64,000 nucleotides of DNA, taken from assembly GCF_000009625.1 (NCBI RefSeq), contig NC_002678.2, forward strand, positions 4,744,001 through 4,808,000, given 5' to 3'. Shown here one piece after another: positions 37,780 through 46,850 of this stretch. The stretch comes from Mesorhizobium japonicum MAFF 303099. GTDB taxonomy: Bacteria > Pseudomonadota > Alphaproteobacteria > Rhizobiales > Rhizobiaceae. The first letter of the stretch is position 1. The number at the start of each line of letters is the position of its first letter. Below the pieces are notes generated by a model that made no database searches, was not told the origin of the DNA, and saw nothing but the letters and a program-made list of their open reading frames with translations. The translations under genes were made by a program, and so were the position numbers.

Positions 37780-38412
37780 AGGTGGGACGGCCAGAGCGTG
37801 ACCAGTGTCAGCCTCGACAATGGCGACAGGCTGGAAGTCGGCATCGTCGTCAACTCAGCCGGGCCGAATGCCGGCACGGTGGCTGCCATGGCGGGGCTGG
37901 TGTTGCCGGTCGAGCCGCGCAAGCGCAACGTCTTCGTCTTCGAGGCGCGCGACAAATATTCTGATATGCCGCTGCTGGTCGATCCGTCCGGCATCTATGT
38001 CCGGCCGGAAGGTTCGGTCTATCTCACTGGCGGCGCCGAACCGGAAGAAGGCGACGGCCCGGCCGACCCCACCGATTTCGAGGTCGACTGGCCGCTGTTC
38101 GAAGAGGTGATCTGGCCGGTGCTGGCGACCCGCATTCCCGCCTTCGAGGCGATCAAGCCGACACGCGCCTGGGCCGGCCATTACGACTACAACACGCTCG
38201 ACCAGAACGCGGTGATCGGCCCGCATCCGCAGGTTAAGAATTTCTTCTTCGCCAATGGTTTTTCCGGCCACGGCCTGCAGCAGGCGCCGGCGGTCGGCAA
38301 GGCGCTGGCCGAGCTGATCGTGCACGGCGGCTACCGCACGGTGGACTGCTCGGCGTTTGGGTACAGCCGTGTCGCTGAAGGGCGGGCGTTCAGGGAATTG
38401 AATGTGATCTAA
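37780..38412 (+). pseudogene. FAD-dependent oxidoreductase (DAO family) C-terminal fragment
   Basis: Similarity starts abruptly with DGQSVTSVSLDNGDRLEVG and continues through VVNSAGPNAG, YVRPEGSVYLTGG and the C-terminal FANGFSGHGLQQAPAVGKALAEL, a DAO-family end. The N-terminal FAD-binding GxGxxG region is absent. The upstream sequence belongs to another context, so this is a truncated gene. Confidence 0.78.
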
Positions 38413-38441
38413 CGCTGGCGGGACAGCCCCCTCTCTGGCCT

Positions 38442-38475
38442 GCCGGCCATCTCCCCCGCAAGGGGGGAGACCGGC
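38442..38475. repeat. palindromic intergenic element
   Basis: GCCGG, a short gap and TCTCCCCC face GGGGGGAGA and CCGGC across a GCAA loop. A similar TCTCCCCCCTTGCGGG block follows about 65 bases downstream. This resembles the RIME-like mosaic palindromes common in rhizobial chromosomes. It could form a strong hairpin after the truncated oxidoreductase. Confidence 0.6.
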
Positions 38476-38580
38476 AGCTTCCCTGGCGGCTCCAAACTTC
38501 TAGCCTTGGAGATTGGCGAAGGCAGCGATGACGGCCAATCTCCCCCCTTGCGGGCGCGGTCAGCGGGGTCCTTGCCTTTG

Positions 38581-38615
38581 GCGATGCATGTCGTGGCTGG
38601 ACCGGGTGAGGTGAG
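38581..38615 (+). repeat. 35-bp direct repeat, copy 1
   Basis: Begins GCGATGCATGTCGTGGCTGG and matches 46943-46977 at 32 of 35 positions by eye. Function is unknown; it may be a shared relic of a mobile element. Confidence 0.5.
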
Positions 38616-39130
38616 TTCGGCCCGTCTACCCAGCCTCTGCGCCCGCCCCGAAGCCGCTCGCCCGCTCGGCGCTATGAGGGCGCGCTCGCGAGCGGCTTCG
38701 CTAAAGCTACGTTACAGCACGTGCAGGGACGCGACCCCAGTGAAGGCATACTCCAGCGTGGCTTCGCCAATTCCGTTCGTTGGCCCGCCTCAAGCCGGTC
38801 TTCCAACCGAAGGCCGAACGCGCCAATTCGCCAGCCAACTCCACCAACGATTGTCGAAATCCGCAACCCGGGGCGGTTCGCTCGAGCTCGCTTGCTTGAG
38901 AACGGCACAGACGGGATCGCGAGCATGATGCCGCGGAATGGGAACGCACCCATGCTTGGGTACGAGGGCCCCGAGCCAACGCGCATCGCGCCAATCGGCG
39001 TCGTCACGTTCGAGATTCATCACCGGCAGCTCGGCGCTTTTCGCTCGCATATGCGCCGGCACGCCGCTGGCGATCGATGACGCATTTGCCGACGAGCTGC
39101 TCGTTCCACGAAAAAGCAATAAGCGCGAGA

Positions 39131-39481
39131 TCAATGGGCAACCTCGTCGGGACCGAAAAGAGCGCTAAACCGGGTTGCTAGATCAATCCAGGGTACCGCG
39201 TCGCCGCTCTCTGAAGCTATTCGAACGACCGCCGCCAGATAATCGGTAAAAGCCTTCAGTCTTATGGCGCCTTGCTCTGAGAGGTAGTCAATGGCGTCAA
39301 GCCGCTGGTGAACGGCAGCGAGCATATGTTGCACCAAAAGCAGGGAGGATGGGCAGGGGCAATCGCTCTTACTCGCGAGGCGCCTGCACTCACTGCAAAG
39401 CGGCGGAATGTCCTCTAAGGCTAGGTCGCCGGAAAGACGTTGTATGAGATTGTCAGTGGCGTTCCACAAATTCGCTCGCAT
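39131..39481 (-). CDS. hypothetical protein overlapping the pyrE end
   Basis: About 116 residues from ATG 39481, or 125 from ATG 39508. It overlaps the end of the pyrE-like gene, as in a coupled operon. It has a cysteine group ([15 protein letters not shown]) that could bind metal and a following helix-rich stretch ([19 protein letters not shown]). I do not recognise the family. The overlap, good codon use and sensible composition argue that it is real. Confidence 0.5.
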
Positions 39482-40049
39482 GCAGTACGGAGTGCAGCGT
39501 GACGCCATGTTGGGCTAGCAGCGCCGTAGCTCCCTCGTCACGGTCCACGAGGCAAGCAGCGTCACCCACAATGCCGCCGACGCGGCGAACCTCTTCAATC
39601 GCCTTCAATATCGACTTGCCGCTTGTGGCAACGTCGTCAACGATCAGGACCACTTTTCCCTCGAGATCTTCTTTAGGCCCAAGTCCTTCAATCACGTCCC
39701 TTGTGCCATGGGCCTTTGGAACTTTGCGAACGAAGATCGTGTTTATGGGTTTGTTCATCATCGAGCTGACAGCCGCCATCGATCCGATTACGGGGACCGC
39801 TCCCATTTCAAGACCGCCGACGTACTCTGCTTTCACTTGCTCAACTATTTTTAGGAATTCAAGAGCGGCAAGTTGCGCGCCTCGCGCCACCATCATGGTA
39901 GGCTTCATATTGAAATAGATGTCGCTCTCTATGCCCGACGAGAGCGTGTAGCGTCCGAATCGAAAAGAGCGCTCACGGACAATCTCGCGGAGTTCGTCCT
40001 TGTCGTGTTGGCCGGAATCAACTGGTCTGAATTTCGCCAGTGCCGCCAT
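39453..40049 (-). CDS. pyrE: orotate phosphoribosyltransferase-like protein
   Basis: 198 residues with the PRPP-binding loop [14 protein letters not shown] near residue 130, and [11 protein letters not shown], which carries lysines of the flexible catalytic loop in OPRTases. [10 protein letters not shown] is also typical. The start follows GAGG. OPRTase joins orotate to PRPP in pyrimidine synthesis. An island copy next to an unknown overlapping gene may instead serve a specialised pathway, but nothing in the sequence separates it from PyrE. Confidence 0.8.
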
Positions 40050-40689
40050 AGATCAGACCTCGCCCGTAGGGAAAAAATTGGCTGCGGCATGCACCTAGTC
40101 ACTACCGCTATGTGGCTTATGCAAGTGTTCGCGGGGTGTGTCAATTAATGTCAATACCGGTGCGACCGTTTCGCGCAGATTTTTCCATTATCGTTATTGG
40201 GTGCCTAAGCGTGATCACGGGCTTCGCTACGGCTGGGTAGCCTTGGCTCCTGGCCCTTGCCCAATCTCGGCTAGGCACGGGTTTTTTCGACGCGGGCCGT
40301 CTCTTTGAGGATTTGGGCGTTTCATCCTCGTCCCCTCGAGTTCCGCCACGCTCGGCCCCGTTTGCGCCAGCTTCTTAACCAGGTTGCGCATGAGGTGAGC
40401 GTTTCGGCCGCCATGTCGGCCCCGTGTCACTCTTGTGGTACGAGTGGGCAAGGCCGCGCTTTTCGTGCAACCTCCTCGTAAAGGCGAGGTAAAGGTCGAG
40501 TCGCCGAGAATTTCGTTCATCAGCACGCGGCGCAACATTCGGCTCGCTTCGTCTGACCGACGGTAAAAGCCAGCAGCAAAGTCCAAGGTAGGCCGTAGTC
40601 CACCTCCCCTGCAGGCCGAGTCTCGACGCGATATCGGCGACAGGGCGAGCGTCTGCCTCTGAGGCAGACGCCGAACAGCAGACCAAGCC
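40050..40689. other. intergenic region, no recognised gene
   Basis: Several open frames overlap here on the minus strand, including one of 183 codons. All are rich in arginine and serine with no family features, so I treat them as chance frames in GC-rich DNA. There may be a decayed element, but none could be named. Confidence 0.45.
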
Positions 40690-41093
40690 TTACACTGATT
40701 TTGGTGGCCTTGAGTTCGCCGACACCGTGACATGGAGCCTATCACGGGCGGGAAGTGCCTGGTGGCAGAACTCGACAAGCGGCGCTAAGTTCTGGACGCC
40801 GGCGTTGCTGACCAGGACATCGAGGCGCCCGAAGGTTTCGATCGCCTGCATCAGCTGCTTTCCACCTGCCCCTCTCGCTGGCAACCATTTTCTGTCAACC
40901 GATCGATCCCGGACGCCGTTGTTGGACTTCGCTGTGATCAAGATCCGCGGACCACTCTTGCTCCCTCGCGGGCGAACCGCGCTATCCTTGCCGACCCCGC
41001 TCGCGGCTTCGGTGATCAGCGCCACCTTGTCGAGAAGCCGGCCACCGGCTCCCCATCGCGTTGGTTCAATGAGATATCACTGTAAAAGTTCAT
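40690..41093 (-). pseudogene. 3-hydroxybutyrate dehydrogenase-like SDR, degenerate and truncated
   Basis: After ATG 41093 the first 25 codons are out of frame with the SDR part. Then follow VALITEAASGVGKDSA (a damaged TGxxxGxG motif with E for G) and GRLDVLVSNAGVQNLAPLVEF, as in BdhA. The catalytic YxxxK region is missing. It lies just downstream of the acetoacetate decarboxylase gene; the two activities are linked through acetoacetate, so this may once have been an adc-bdhA pair. Confidence 0.7.
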
Positions 41094-41118
41094 GGTTTCT
41101 TCCTTTCCGATGGCGAGG

Positions 41119-41862
41119 CTAGGCTTTCGCGAGATAGTCGTGGACGACCTTCCCGAGCGCGAGCGTGAGATCTGCGACGAGGTGTACTGCCGAGACTACT
41201 TCCAGCACCGGCAGTTCGGCGACGGGGGCAAGCGCATGCGACCAGAGGTTCAGGGCTGCCGGGCCGGTCCAGGCGCCCCTCAAATGGACGTCCTCTAGAT
41301 GATATTCCACGAGCTCACAGATGCGCGGCGTGCCGTCGACATGCGGGATAATTTTGAGGAGGAAATTCGGTTCAGCGAGCGAGGCCCTCACGCTCGCGAG
41401 GTCGGCGGCTCGGTGCTTGTAGCCCATGGTACCCGTCGCGACGCGGACCGGCCCGTAGTCCAGCGTGCCAACAAGGGTATCCGTCTCCGTTCGGAGCGTT
41501 GGGCTAGCGAGCTTCTTGGGAAAGCCCCACAACTCGCGTCCGCCCGCTATCGGCGGATGGTCGTCGAGAAACATGCAGTGGGTATAGCTCCCCCTGCGGC
41601 CATAGAAGGAGACAGGGATGACCTGTCCGCCTTCCGTGTAGTCGCCGAAGCCCGTCGAGTCCGGCATGCGAATGAACTCGAACTTGACCATAGGCTCGCA
41701 CACCTGAAGCGGCTCCGGCACAAGGTCGCGCAGTTTCTGCGGATCGGTGCGATATGTGATGATCAGATACTCCCGGTTGCGGAAGCGATATGGGCCGGCC
41801 GGGTAGGCCGGGCTGATCAGGGGCATGGCGAAAGCTTTCCCACGGACGGTATCTTGGTGCAT
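41119..41862 (-). CDS. adc: acetoacetate decarboxylase
   Basis: 247 residues of the acetoacetate decarboxylase family. The Schiff-base lysine region [15 protein letters not shown] is near residue 110, preceded by [19 protein letters not shown]. The start [14 protein letters not shown] (41862) has AAGGA 8 bases upstream; the frame extends 59 codons further without similarity. It would convert acetoacetate to acetone and CO2. It heads a decayed pair with a hydroxybutyrate dehydrogenase remnant, suggesting a former role in poly-hydroxybutyrate or ketone metabolism. Confidence 0.93.
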   Translation of the reverse strand: MHQDTVRGKAFAMPLISPAYPAGPYRFRNREYLIITYRTDPQKLRDLVPEPLQVCEPMVKFEFIRMPDSTGFGDYTEGGQVIPVSFYGRRGSYTHCMFLDDHPPIAGGRELWGFPKKLASPTLRTETDTLVGTLDYGPVRVATGTMGYKHRAADLASVRASLAEPNFLLKIIPHVDGTPRICELVEYHLEDVHLRGAWTGPAALNLWSHALAPVAELPVLEVVSAVHLVADLTLALGKVVHDYLAKA

Positions 41863-42535
41863 GTTCGAAATTCCTTTGTGCTGGATCAGGTGGGGCTTAG
41901 ATCGGTCTGCATGATGGCGGCGAGGCTCTCCGAAGTGCTGTCGCAGCCTCGTAAGGGATGCATGGCGTAATCGCGCGTAGCCATTTGCGCTGGGCAATTG
42001 CCTTGGGGCGCGAGGCGATGGTCGCGGACGCGGTTCCATGGTTCCGGTTGTGATCGAGAGGCAAGATTCGAGGTAAAGTGATTTTGTTCCTCATTTGAAG
42101 GCGCTGCTTCCCGTCTGCCCTCGTGGTAGGAGGAGGTGGAGTGGCGGCCAGGTCCGATTTCTCCTCGACGGGGTTTGCGGATCGACGCGCATGCGCCATG
42201 CCAAATGAGAAATCGTTGGTGCCCGCAGGACAGACGGCCTCGGCGAGCCAGTCGAGAGAGAAGGTCTTCGCCTCACGCGGATCAGATACGAATTCCCGAG
42301 CACTGCGGTGATGTAGCAGGAAGGGCTGCGACGCCACCAAACCTCTGTCGCGAAAATATGGAGGTGACGCGGTATCCGCCGTCTAACCAGACAGCATACG
42401 CAGCATCCGGCAACACGCACTCGACAGCCTGGCCCATCGCCGGCTTCAGGAGAAAAGATCAGCTATGAGCCGGCAGGCAGTCGCTGCACGCGGCGGTCAG
42501 GTCGTGTAGATCTTCCGCGCACACAGCCGGCGCCG
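41863..42535. other. intergenic region upstream of adc
   Basis: No gene is supported on either strand. It must contain the adc promoter, but I cannot point to a convincing one. Confidence 0.45.
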
Positions 42536-42644
42536 AAATGATGCTAGATGATGAGCCGACGCCAACATTACCGCAGGGGAGACAGCCAAGTCTGTCCTCA
42601 AGCGTCTGAAATGCATGTCCAAAAGCTGACAGCGACAAAAAACA

Positions 42645-42660
42645 TGTCTGGTCCAAAACA
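42645..42660. promoter_or_regulatory. NifA upstream activator site (radical SAM promoter)
   Basis: A perfect TGT-N10-ACA lies 65 bases upstream of the -24 element at 42725. It is conserved in the repeat copy at 51015. Confidence 0.68.
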
Positions 42661-42724
42661 ACCGGCCGCCTTGGGCGTGAGGTTTCTCGAAGCCTACTCG
42701 TGCAGTTGCTGCGGCTAAGCGCGC

Positions 42725-42740
42725 TGGCACGGCCTTTGCT
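42725..42740 (+). promoter_or_regulatory. sigma-54 promoter upstream of the radical SAM gene
   Basis: TGGCACG-GCCT-TTGCT is a full consensus match. The next plus-strand gene begins about 330 bases downstream, with no gene between. Confidence 0.75.
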
Positions 42741-43071
42741 GGAGATGCGGCAATGTTGAGTGGGGGCTGACCGCATAAGAACGGGAGACGATTGATTTTC
42801 TGCTGCGCCATCTCGGCGGCGCGCCCGCTCAACGGTCACGGCTACACCTTGGCAATGGCTGACGCGCGACTTTGCGGTTGCGCCGCCCTGCCGCGCCGAT
42901 GCGCCCAAAGTTCGTTGATAGTCCGCTCGGCCGATTGAGGAAACCGGCTGTTGACTGCTGCAAGGCGGAGATGGCTGGGCTCATTCGGACTGTCTTGACC
43001 GTCGGTGTCATGAAGCCAAAGACACCATACTGGACGTTATGCATGACCAAGACGAGTGGGAGTCACAACGA

Positions 43072-43914
43072 ATGATTTTACCGGAACTGCGCTCTGCTAT
43101 CCCAGCCGGCAGAGTTTTGGAGATAACGACGACCACAGGGTGCATCGTGGGATGTTCATATTGTCCGCAGGACAAGTTCGCTGACCGGCAAAGAAAGGTA
43201 TCTGATACGAAGCATCTTAGTCTTGGAGATTTCAAGCGCTGTCTGGCGCGCGTACCAGCCTCCGTCGACATTAGTTTTGCCGGGTATTCTGAGCCATGGC
43301 TCAATCCGGATTGCACCGAAATGGTCGAGCACGCTTCCGCCAAAGGCCACGGCATCAGGATTTTCACGACGCTTGTGGGAATGAAGGGGCAGGATCTACA
43401 ACGCTTGCAGGCGCTGCGGTTGGGGGTATTCGTGGTTCATGTTTTTGATGATGGCGCCCACATGAATAGCCGCCTTGTCGGAGCCAAGTATCGCGATTTG
43501 GTTGGTCAACTCGTCGACGCCGACATCCCTTCGATCCGATTCGTGGTTTTGGGTGAGCCCCATCCCGATATCGCCGACATTATCCCTGCCCAAGCCCTAG
43601 TTCGCGCGCGACCGGTGAGCAGCAGGGGTGGAAGCGTAGACCCTAAGATTGTAGAACCACGGCAGCCAGTCGTCGGAGCGCTGATATGCGTGGACGAACG
43701 GCAGTATCGGAATGTACTCCTTCCAAACGGCGAGGTCACTCTCTGCTCCATGGATTTTGAGCGGCGTCACGTATTGGGCAACCTTCTATGCGACGAATAT
43801 GGCGATCTCTTTAAAAGCCCAGTTTTTTGCGAAATCGTCGATCGCATGAATGGAGCGGCTGGTTTTCTGCTTTGCAGGATGTGTGAATTTGCCGATCCAA
43901 ACGATAGGAACTGA
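43072..43914 (+). CDS. radical SAM protein with SPASM-like C-terminus
   Basis: About 280 residues. The radical SAM cluster motif CIVGCSYC is near residue 24, followed by SFAGYSEPWLNPD and a barrel. The C-terminal part holds cysteines in GALICVDERQ, VTLCSMDF, FCEIVDR and LLCRMCEF, as in SPASM auxiliary-cluster domains. ATG 43072 is preferred because GTGGGAG precedes it; ATG 43039 is also in frame. SPASM proteins modify peptides or small molecules; no precursor peptide was recognised nearby. The upstream NifA-type promoter suggests symbiotic expression. The substrate is unknown. Confidence 0.82.
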   Translation: MILPELRSAIPAGRVLEITTTTGCIVGCSYCPQDKFADRQRKVSDTKHLSLGDFKRCLARVPASVDISFAGYSEPWLNPDCTEMVEHASAKGHGIRIFTTLVGMKGQDLQRLQALRLGVFVVHVFDDGAHMNSRLVGAKYRDLVGQLVDADIPSIRFVVLGEPHPDIADIIPAQALVRARPVSSRGGSVDPKIVEPRQPVVGALICVDERQYRNVLLPNGEVTLCSMDFERRHVLGNLLCDEYGDLFKSPVFCEIVDRMNGAAGFLLCRMCEFADPNDRN

Positions 43915-44003
43915 TTGATGCCGGCTGACCGCGCCGGGCCTGAAATGCCGACGGCCCTGAAACGGCAAGATACACATGCCCGCGAAGTCATCGTGTTTTC
44001 ACG

Positions 44004-44740
44004 TCACGCTAACACGATCCCGTAGGCGCGGCAGTCGGCCTCGACCATTTTCGAGATGAGCTCATCGAAAGTGGTCCTTGGCTTCCAACCGAGTTTGGTC
44101 GGCTGCCTTGGAGGCATCGCCGATCAGCAGGTCAACCTCAATTGGCCCGACACAGCGTTTGTCGATCCGGATCAGCGCTTGATTACTCATGCGTTCACGG
44201 CCCACCTCGTCAACGCCTTCGCCCTCCCAGACGATCTCCTTTTCGACTCGCCTGAAGGCAGCCCCGACAAAGGTGCGGACCGTGTGTGTCTCGCCGGTTG
44301 CCAGCACGAAATCGTCAGGTTGATGCTGCAAGATGCGCCACATGCCCTCGACATAGGCGCGCGCCGAGCCCCAGTCGCGCTTTGCTTCCAGGTTTCCGAG
44401 ATAGAGACAGTCCTGTTTGCCGGTCCATGATCGAGCCACCGCACGCGTCACCTTGCGCGTGATGAAAGTTTCGCCGCGCGTAGGCCCTTCGTGATTGAAC
44501 AGGATGCCGTTGCTTGCATAGAGCCCGTATACCTCGCGGTAGTTCATGGTGGTCCAGTAGGCGTAGAGCTTCGCCACCGCATAGGTCGAGCGTGGATAAA
44601 ACGGAGTGCTCTCCTGCTGCGGGAATTTCGTCGGGCTGCGTTTCTTGCCGGAGACGTATCAGGTTTGCCGCATCCGTCGTGTCGCCGTAATGCAGGACCA
44701 TGTCGGGATAGTCCTCATGAGGACCTTGATAACGGAAATT
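44004..44740 (-). pseudogene. GDP-mannose 4,6-dehydratase (NoeL/Gmd type), decayed
   Basis: Parts of a GDP-mannose dehydratase are readable in shifting frames: [20 protein letters not shown] with QPDEI, then [20 protein letters not shown] and [20 protein letters not shown] with [13 protein letters not shown] final [19 protein letters not shown] ends at a stop at 44004. The N-terminal Rossmann motif is missing and at least two frameshifts occur. In rhizobia such a gene (noeL) makes GDP-fucose for decorating Nod factors, so the loss may reflect a change in decoration, unless another copy exists. Confidence 0.82.
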
Positions 44741-44881
44741 CCTTTTCAGGGATCGACACTCGGCGCCGAGGCCATTCCTCGATGACGTCCGTGTGGAAAG
44801 TGTCAAGAGCGCCTAAAACGCTATGAAGTCGAAAGTACGATTACGTGCAAAATCGGCGCCTGTGCAAGGTTTCGGCCTCAA

Positions 44882-44897
44882 TGTCGGATACTCGACA
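44882..44897. promoter_or_regulatory. NifA-type activator site upstream of the N-hydroxylase gene
   Basis: A perfect TGT-N10-ACA lies 45 bases upstream of the -24 element at 44942. The spacing is short but within the range of active sites. Confidence 0.58.
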
Positions 44898-44941
44898 GGA
44901 TTGCAAACCTGCCTTCCGTTGCTTTTGCTGATGTTTTGCTG

Positions 44942-44957
44942 TGGCACGTTCGATGCA
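44942..44957 (+). promoter_or_regulatory. sigma-54 promoter of the N-hydroxylase/cupin-MetRS module
   Basis: TGGCACG-TTCG-ATGCA has the full -24 half and GC correctly placed at -12, with one mismatch (A for T). The N-hydroxylase start is about 245 bases downstream. Confidence 0.6.
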
Positions 44958-45200
44958 GGTGACCTCCCGAAAGCAGCAGCGGATGTCTTCTATGATCAAA
45001 CCCACGGAAAAATGCTGTCGCCGTACTCATGACCGCGCCCTCCCTAGTCGCCAAGCAGGCCGAAGGTCGGCTGGTCACGGTCGACGCGGGCAACTAAGCC
45101 CAATTGCAATGAGGGATAGGCAGCGAGAGCATGTCACTGACCACGCGGGGGTCATCGAGGCGGGATTCTCGATGCCAGCCACGCGCAACACATCACCGGC

Positions 45201-46691
45201 ATGAGTGCCGATCTCATCAGGGAGCCGGCATCCGCGGGCGTCACACCCGATACTACGAACGCGCGGACAAGCTGCCACAAGTCCGGCGGTGTCGACGATG
45301 CCTGCGGGGAGGGCAAGCCCAACGGCCATGGCCGACATTCGCTGCGCACAGCGTCTGTTTGGGAAAGGTCAGTAGGAGCAAGACAACTGGATCTCTCTTG
45401 CATTGGGATCGGTGCTGGCCCGTCCAATTTGAGCCTTGCGTGTCAGATACACGAGCAAATCGGGCACGGGGCACTATTCTTGGATCGGCAAGTCGACTTC
45501 CGCTGGCATCCAGGCAGCGCATTCGAGTCCTCAGAACTCCAGGTCAGCCACATCAAGGATCTGGTCACGCTGGTGAATCCGCAGTCAGCCTACACTTTCA
45601 TAAACTACCTGCACGAGAACGGGCGTCTGTATCACTTCCTGAATGCACAGTTCGATGCTGTGCTCAGGGCTGAGTTCGAGCAATACCTGAACTGGGCGTT
45701 CCGCAGAAACCCACTTGTGCGCGGCGGCGAGACCGTGCGCGAAATACGCTATGATGGCGAGTTTCGGGTGCGGACGGACGACGCGGTGCTTAGTGCCAGA
45801 GACCTGGTGGTCGGCATCGGCAAGCAAGCATGGATTCCACCTCAATTTCAGGGCTGGATCGGACGCAACCTGTTCCATTCATCCGATTTGCTGCACATCC
45901 ATCCTGAGGTGCGGCAAAAACATGTTTGCGTCGTTGGTGGAGGCCAGTCGGGAGCCGAGGTATTGTTGCATTTGGTCGGTGGGCCAAGAGAACGGCGGCC
46001 TGCCTCGATCACCTGGGTCTCGCAGCGCGAAAACTACCTGCCCCTCGACAACAGCCCGTTCACAAACGAGTTGTTCATGCCTTGTTTTTCGGATCGTTTC
46101 GCGGCAATGAGCGAGCCGCAGCGCAAGCTGTTCCTGCGGCGTTTCGTGCTCGCCTCGGATGGTATTTCGGATCGCACTTTGCGCGCCGTCTACCAGGCGC
46201 TATATCGCCACGAATTTCTTGAGCCAGACCTATGTGACATCGCACTTCGGCCGGGTTGCAACGTTTCGCGCTGCATCAACGCCGGCGCGGGTCACAACTT
46301 GACGCTGCAGCGCGGCTTGGGCGACGTCGAAGAAGTCACGGCCGACATCGTCATCCTGGCCACCGGTTACGAGAACGCCGTGCCAAGCTTTTTGGAACCG
46401 ATGGCGGATCGGCTGCAACAGACCGACAATGAGTTGGTCATCAACGCGGATTTTTCGGTGTGCTGGGACGGACCGCGTGACAGACGCATCTTCGTACAGA
46501 ACGCCAATCCCGGGCAGCGCGGGCTGGCCGATCCGAACCTAAGCCTGCTGGCCTGGCGAGCTCGCCGCATTCTTGACAGCCTTCTACAGCGCGCGCCGTG
46601 CGCGAACCCTGAGCATCCTGGCTTTATCAGCCGTACCACCGTCGAGAGCTGGCCCGACCCGGTAGCCGAAGAAATGGGCAGCGGGATATGA
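45201..46691 (+). CDS. lysine/ornithine N-hydroxylase-type flavin monooxygenase
   Basis: A 496-residue class B flavoprotein of the SidA/IucD/PvdA family. The FAD motif IGIGAGPSNLSLA is near residue 70, the substrate-side GSAFESSELQVSHIKDLVTL region follows, the NADPH motif CVVGGGQSGAEV is near 245, and DIVILATGYENAVPSF is the C-terminal family motif. The first 65 residues are outside the domain, so a later start is possible, but no better start codon was seen. It overlaps the next gene by 4 bases. With the cupin-MetRS fusion downstream, it matches the lysine N6-hydroxylase of hydrazine-forming pathways. A siderophore role is less likely because no siderophore synthetase is nearby. Confidence 0.88.
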   Translation: MSADLIREPASAGVTPDTTNARTSCHKSGGVDDACGEGKPNGHGRHSLRTASVWERSVGARQLDLSCIGIGAGPSNLSLACQIHEQIGHGALFLDRQVDFRWHPGSAFESSELQVSHIKDLVTLVNPQSAYTFINYLHENGRLYHFLNAQFDAVLRAEFEQYLNWAFRRNPLVRGGETVREIRYDGEFRVRTDDAVLSARDLVVGIGKQAWIPPQFQGWIGRNLFHSSDLLHIHPEVRQKHVCVVGGGQSGAEVLLHLVGGPRERRPASITWVSQRENYLPLDNSPFTNELFMPCFSDRFAAMSEPQRKLFLRRFVLASDGISDRTLRAVYQALYRHEFLEPDLCDIALRPGCNVSRCINAGAGHNLTLQRGLGDVEEVTADIVILATGYENAVPSFLEPMADRLQQTDNELVINADFSVCWDGPRDRRIFVQNANPGQRGLADPNLSLLAWRARRILDSLLQRAPCANPEHPGFISRTTVESWPDPVAEEMGSGI

Positions 46692-46850
46692 CTCAGCGAC
46701 TACTGATCATCGGCGGTGGCATCCAAGGAATGATGTCCGCCTCCGCTGCGGCGCAGTCCGGAGCCCGCTCCGAACTCATCGTGACTGAACATGCCCTTGG
46801 ACCTATGGGCGCATCGCTTAATTCTGCGGGCGAGAATTTGCCCCACGGTC
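46688..46850 (+). pseudogene. FAD-dependent oxidase/dehydrogenase (DAO-like), 5' fragment
   Basis: The ATG overlaps the N-hydroxylase stop (ATGA). It encodes MTQRLLIIGGGIQGMMSA, a Rossmann FAD-binding start, and continues to about GASLNSAGE before similarity stops. The frame then runs through unrelated, arginine-rich codons. In the Streptomyces hydrazine pathway a FAD-dependent oxidase acts next on the N-N product, so this could be the remains of that enzyme. The fragment is too short to be certain of the family. Confidence 0.55.

Larger units (their letters stand above)
38413..39130. other. intergenic region with repeats
   Basis: No gene is supported; the overlapping open frames on both strands show no family features. 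The region has the palindromic element at 38442-38475, a second related GC-rich inverted stretch to about 38560, and a 35-base segment (38581-38615) repeated at 46943-46977. Confidence 0.55.
42536..42795 (+). repeat. ~250-bp NifA promoter repeat, copy 1
   Basis: This stretch is clearly related to 50900-51152 over its length, with small insertions and deletions. Shared blocks include GAGCCGACGCCAACATTACC, GTCCAAAAGCTGACAGC and AAAACAACCGGCCG. Both copies keep the activator site and the -24/-12 element. This copy reads toward the radical SAM gene. Confidence 0.75.

Noticed and set aside
37780..38412. FAD oxidoreductase C-terminal fragment as the missing half of the FAD enzyme at 46688
   Set aside because: The fragment resembles sarcosine-oxidase-like enzymes, is 8 kb upstream in the same direction, and nothing shows that the two pieces belong together.
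40227..40778. 183-codon minus-strand open frame
   Set aside because: No recognisable motif, biased composition, no ribosome binding site, and it overlaps the degenerate SDR gene.
42016..42032. possible minus-strand sigma-54 element upstream of adc
   Set aside because: It reads TGGAACC-N4-CCGC; only the GG/GC spacing fits, and no activator site is near.
45201..46691. hydroxamate siderophore gene
   Set aside because: No siderophore synthetase, acyltransferase or receptor gene is in the region, while a cupin-MetRS gene typical of hydrazine pathways is.
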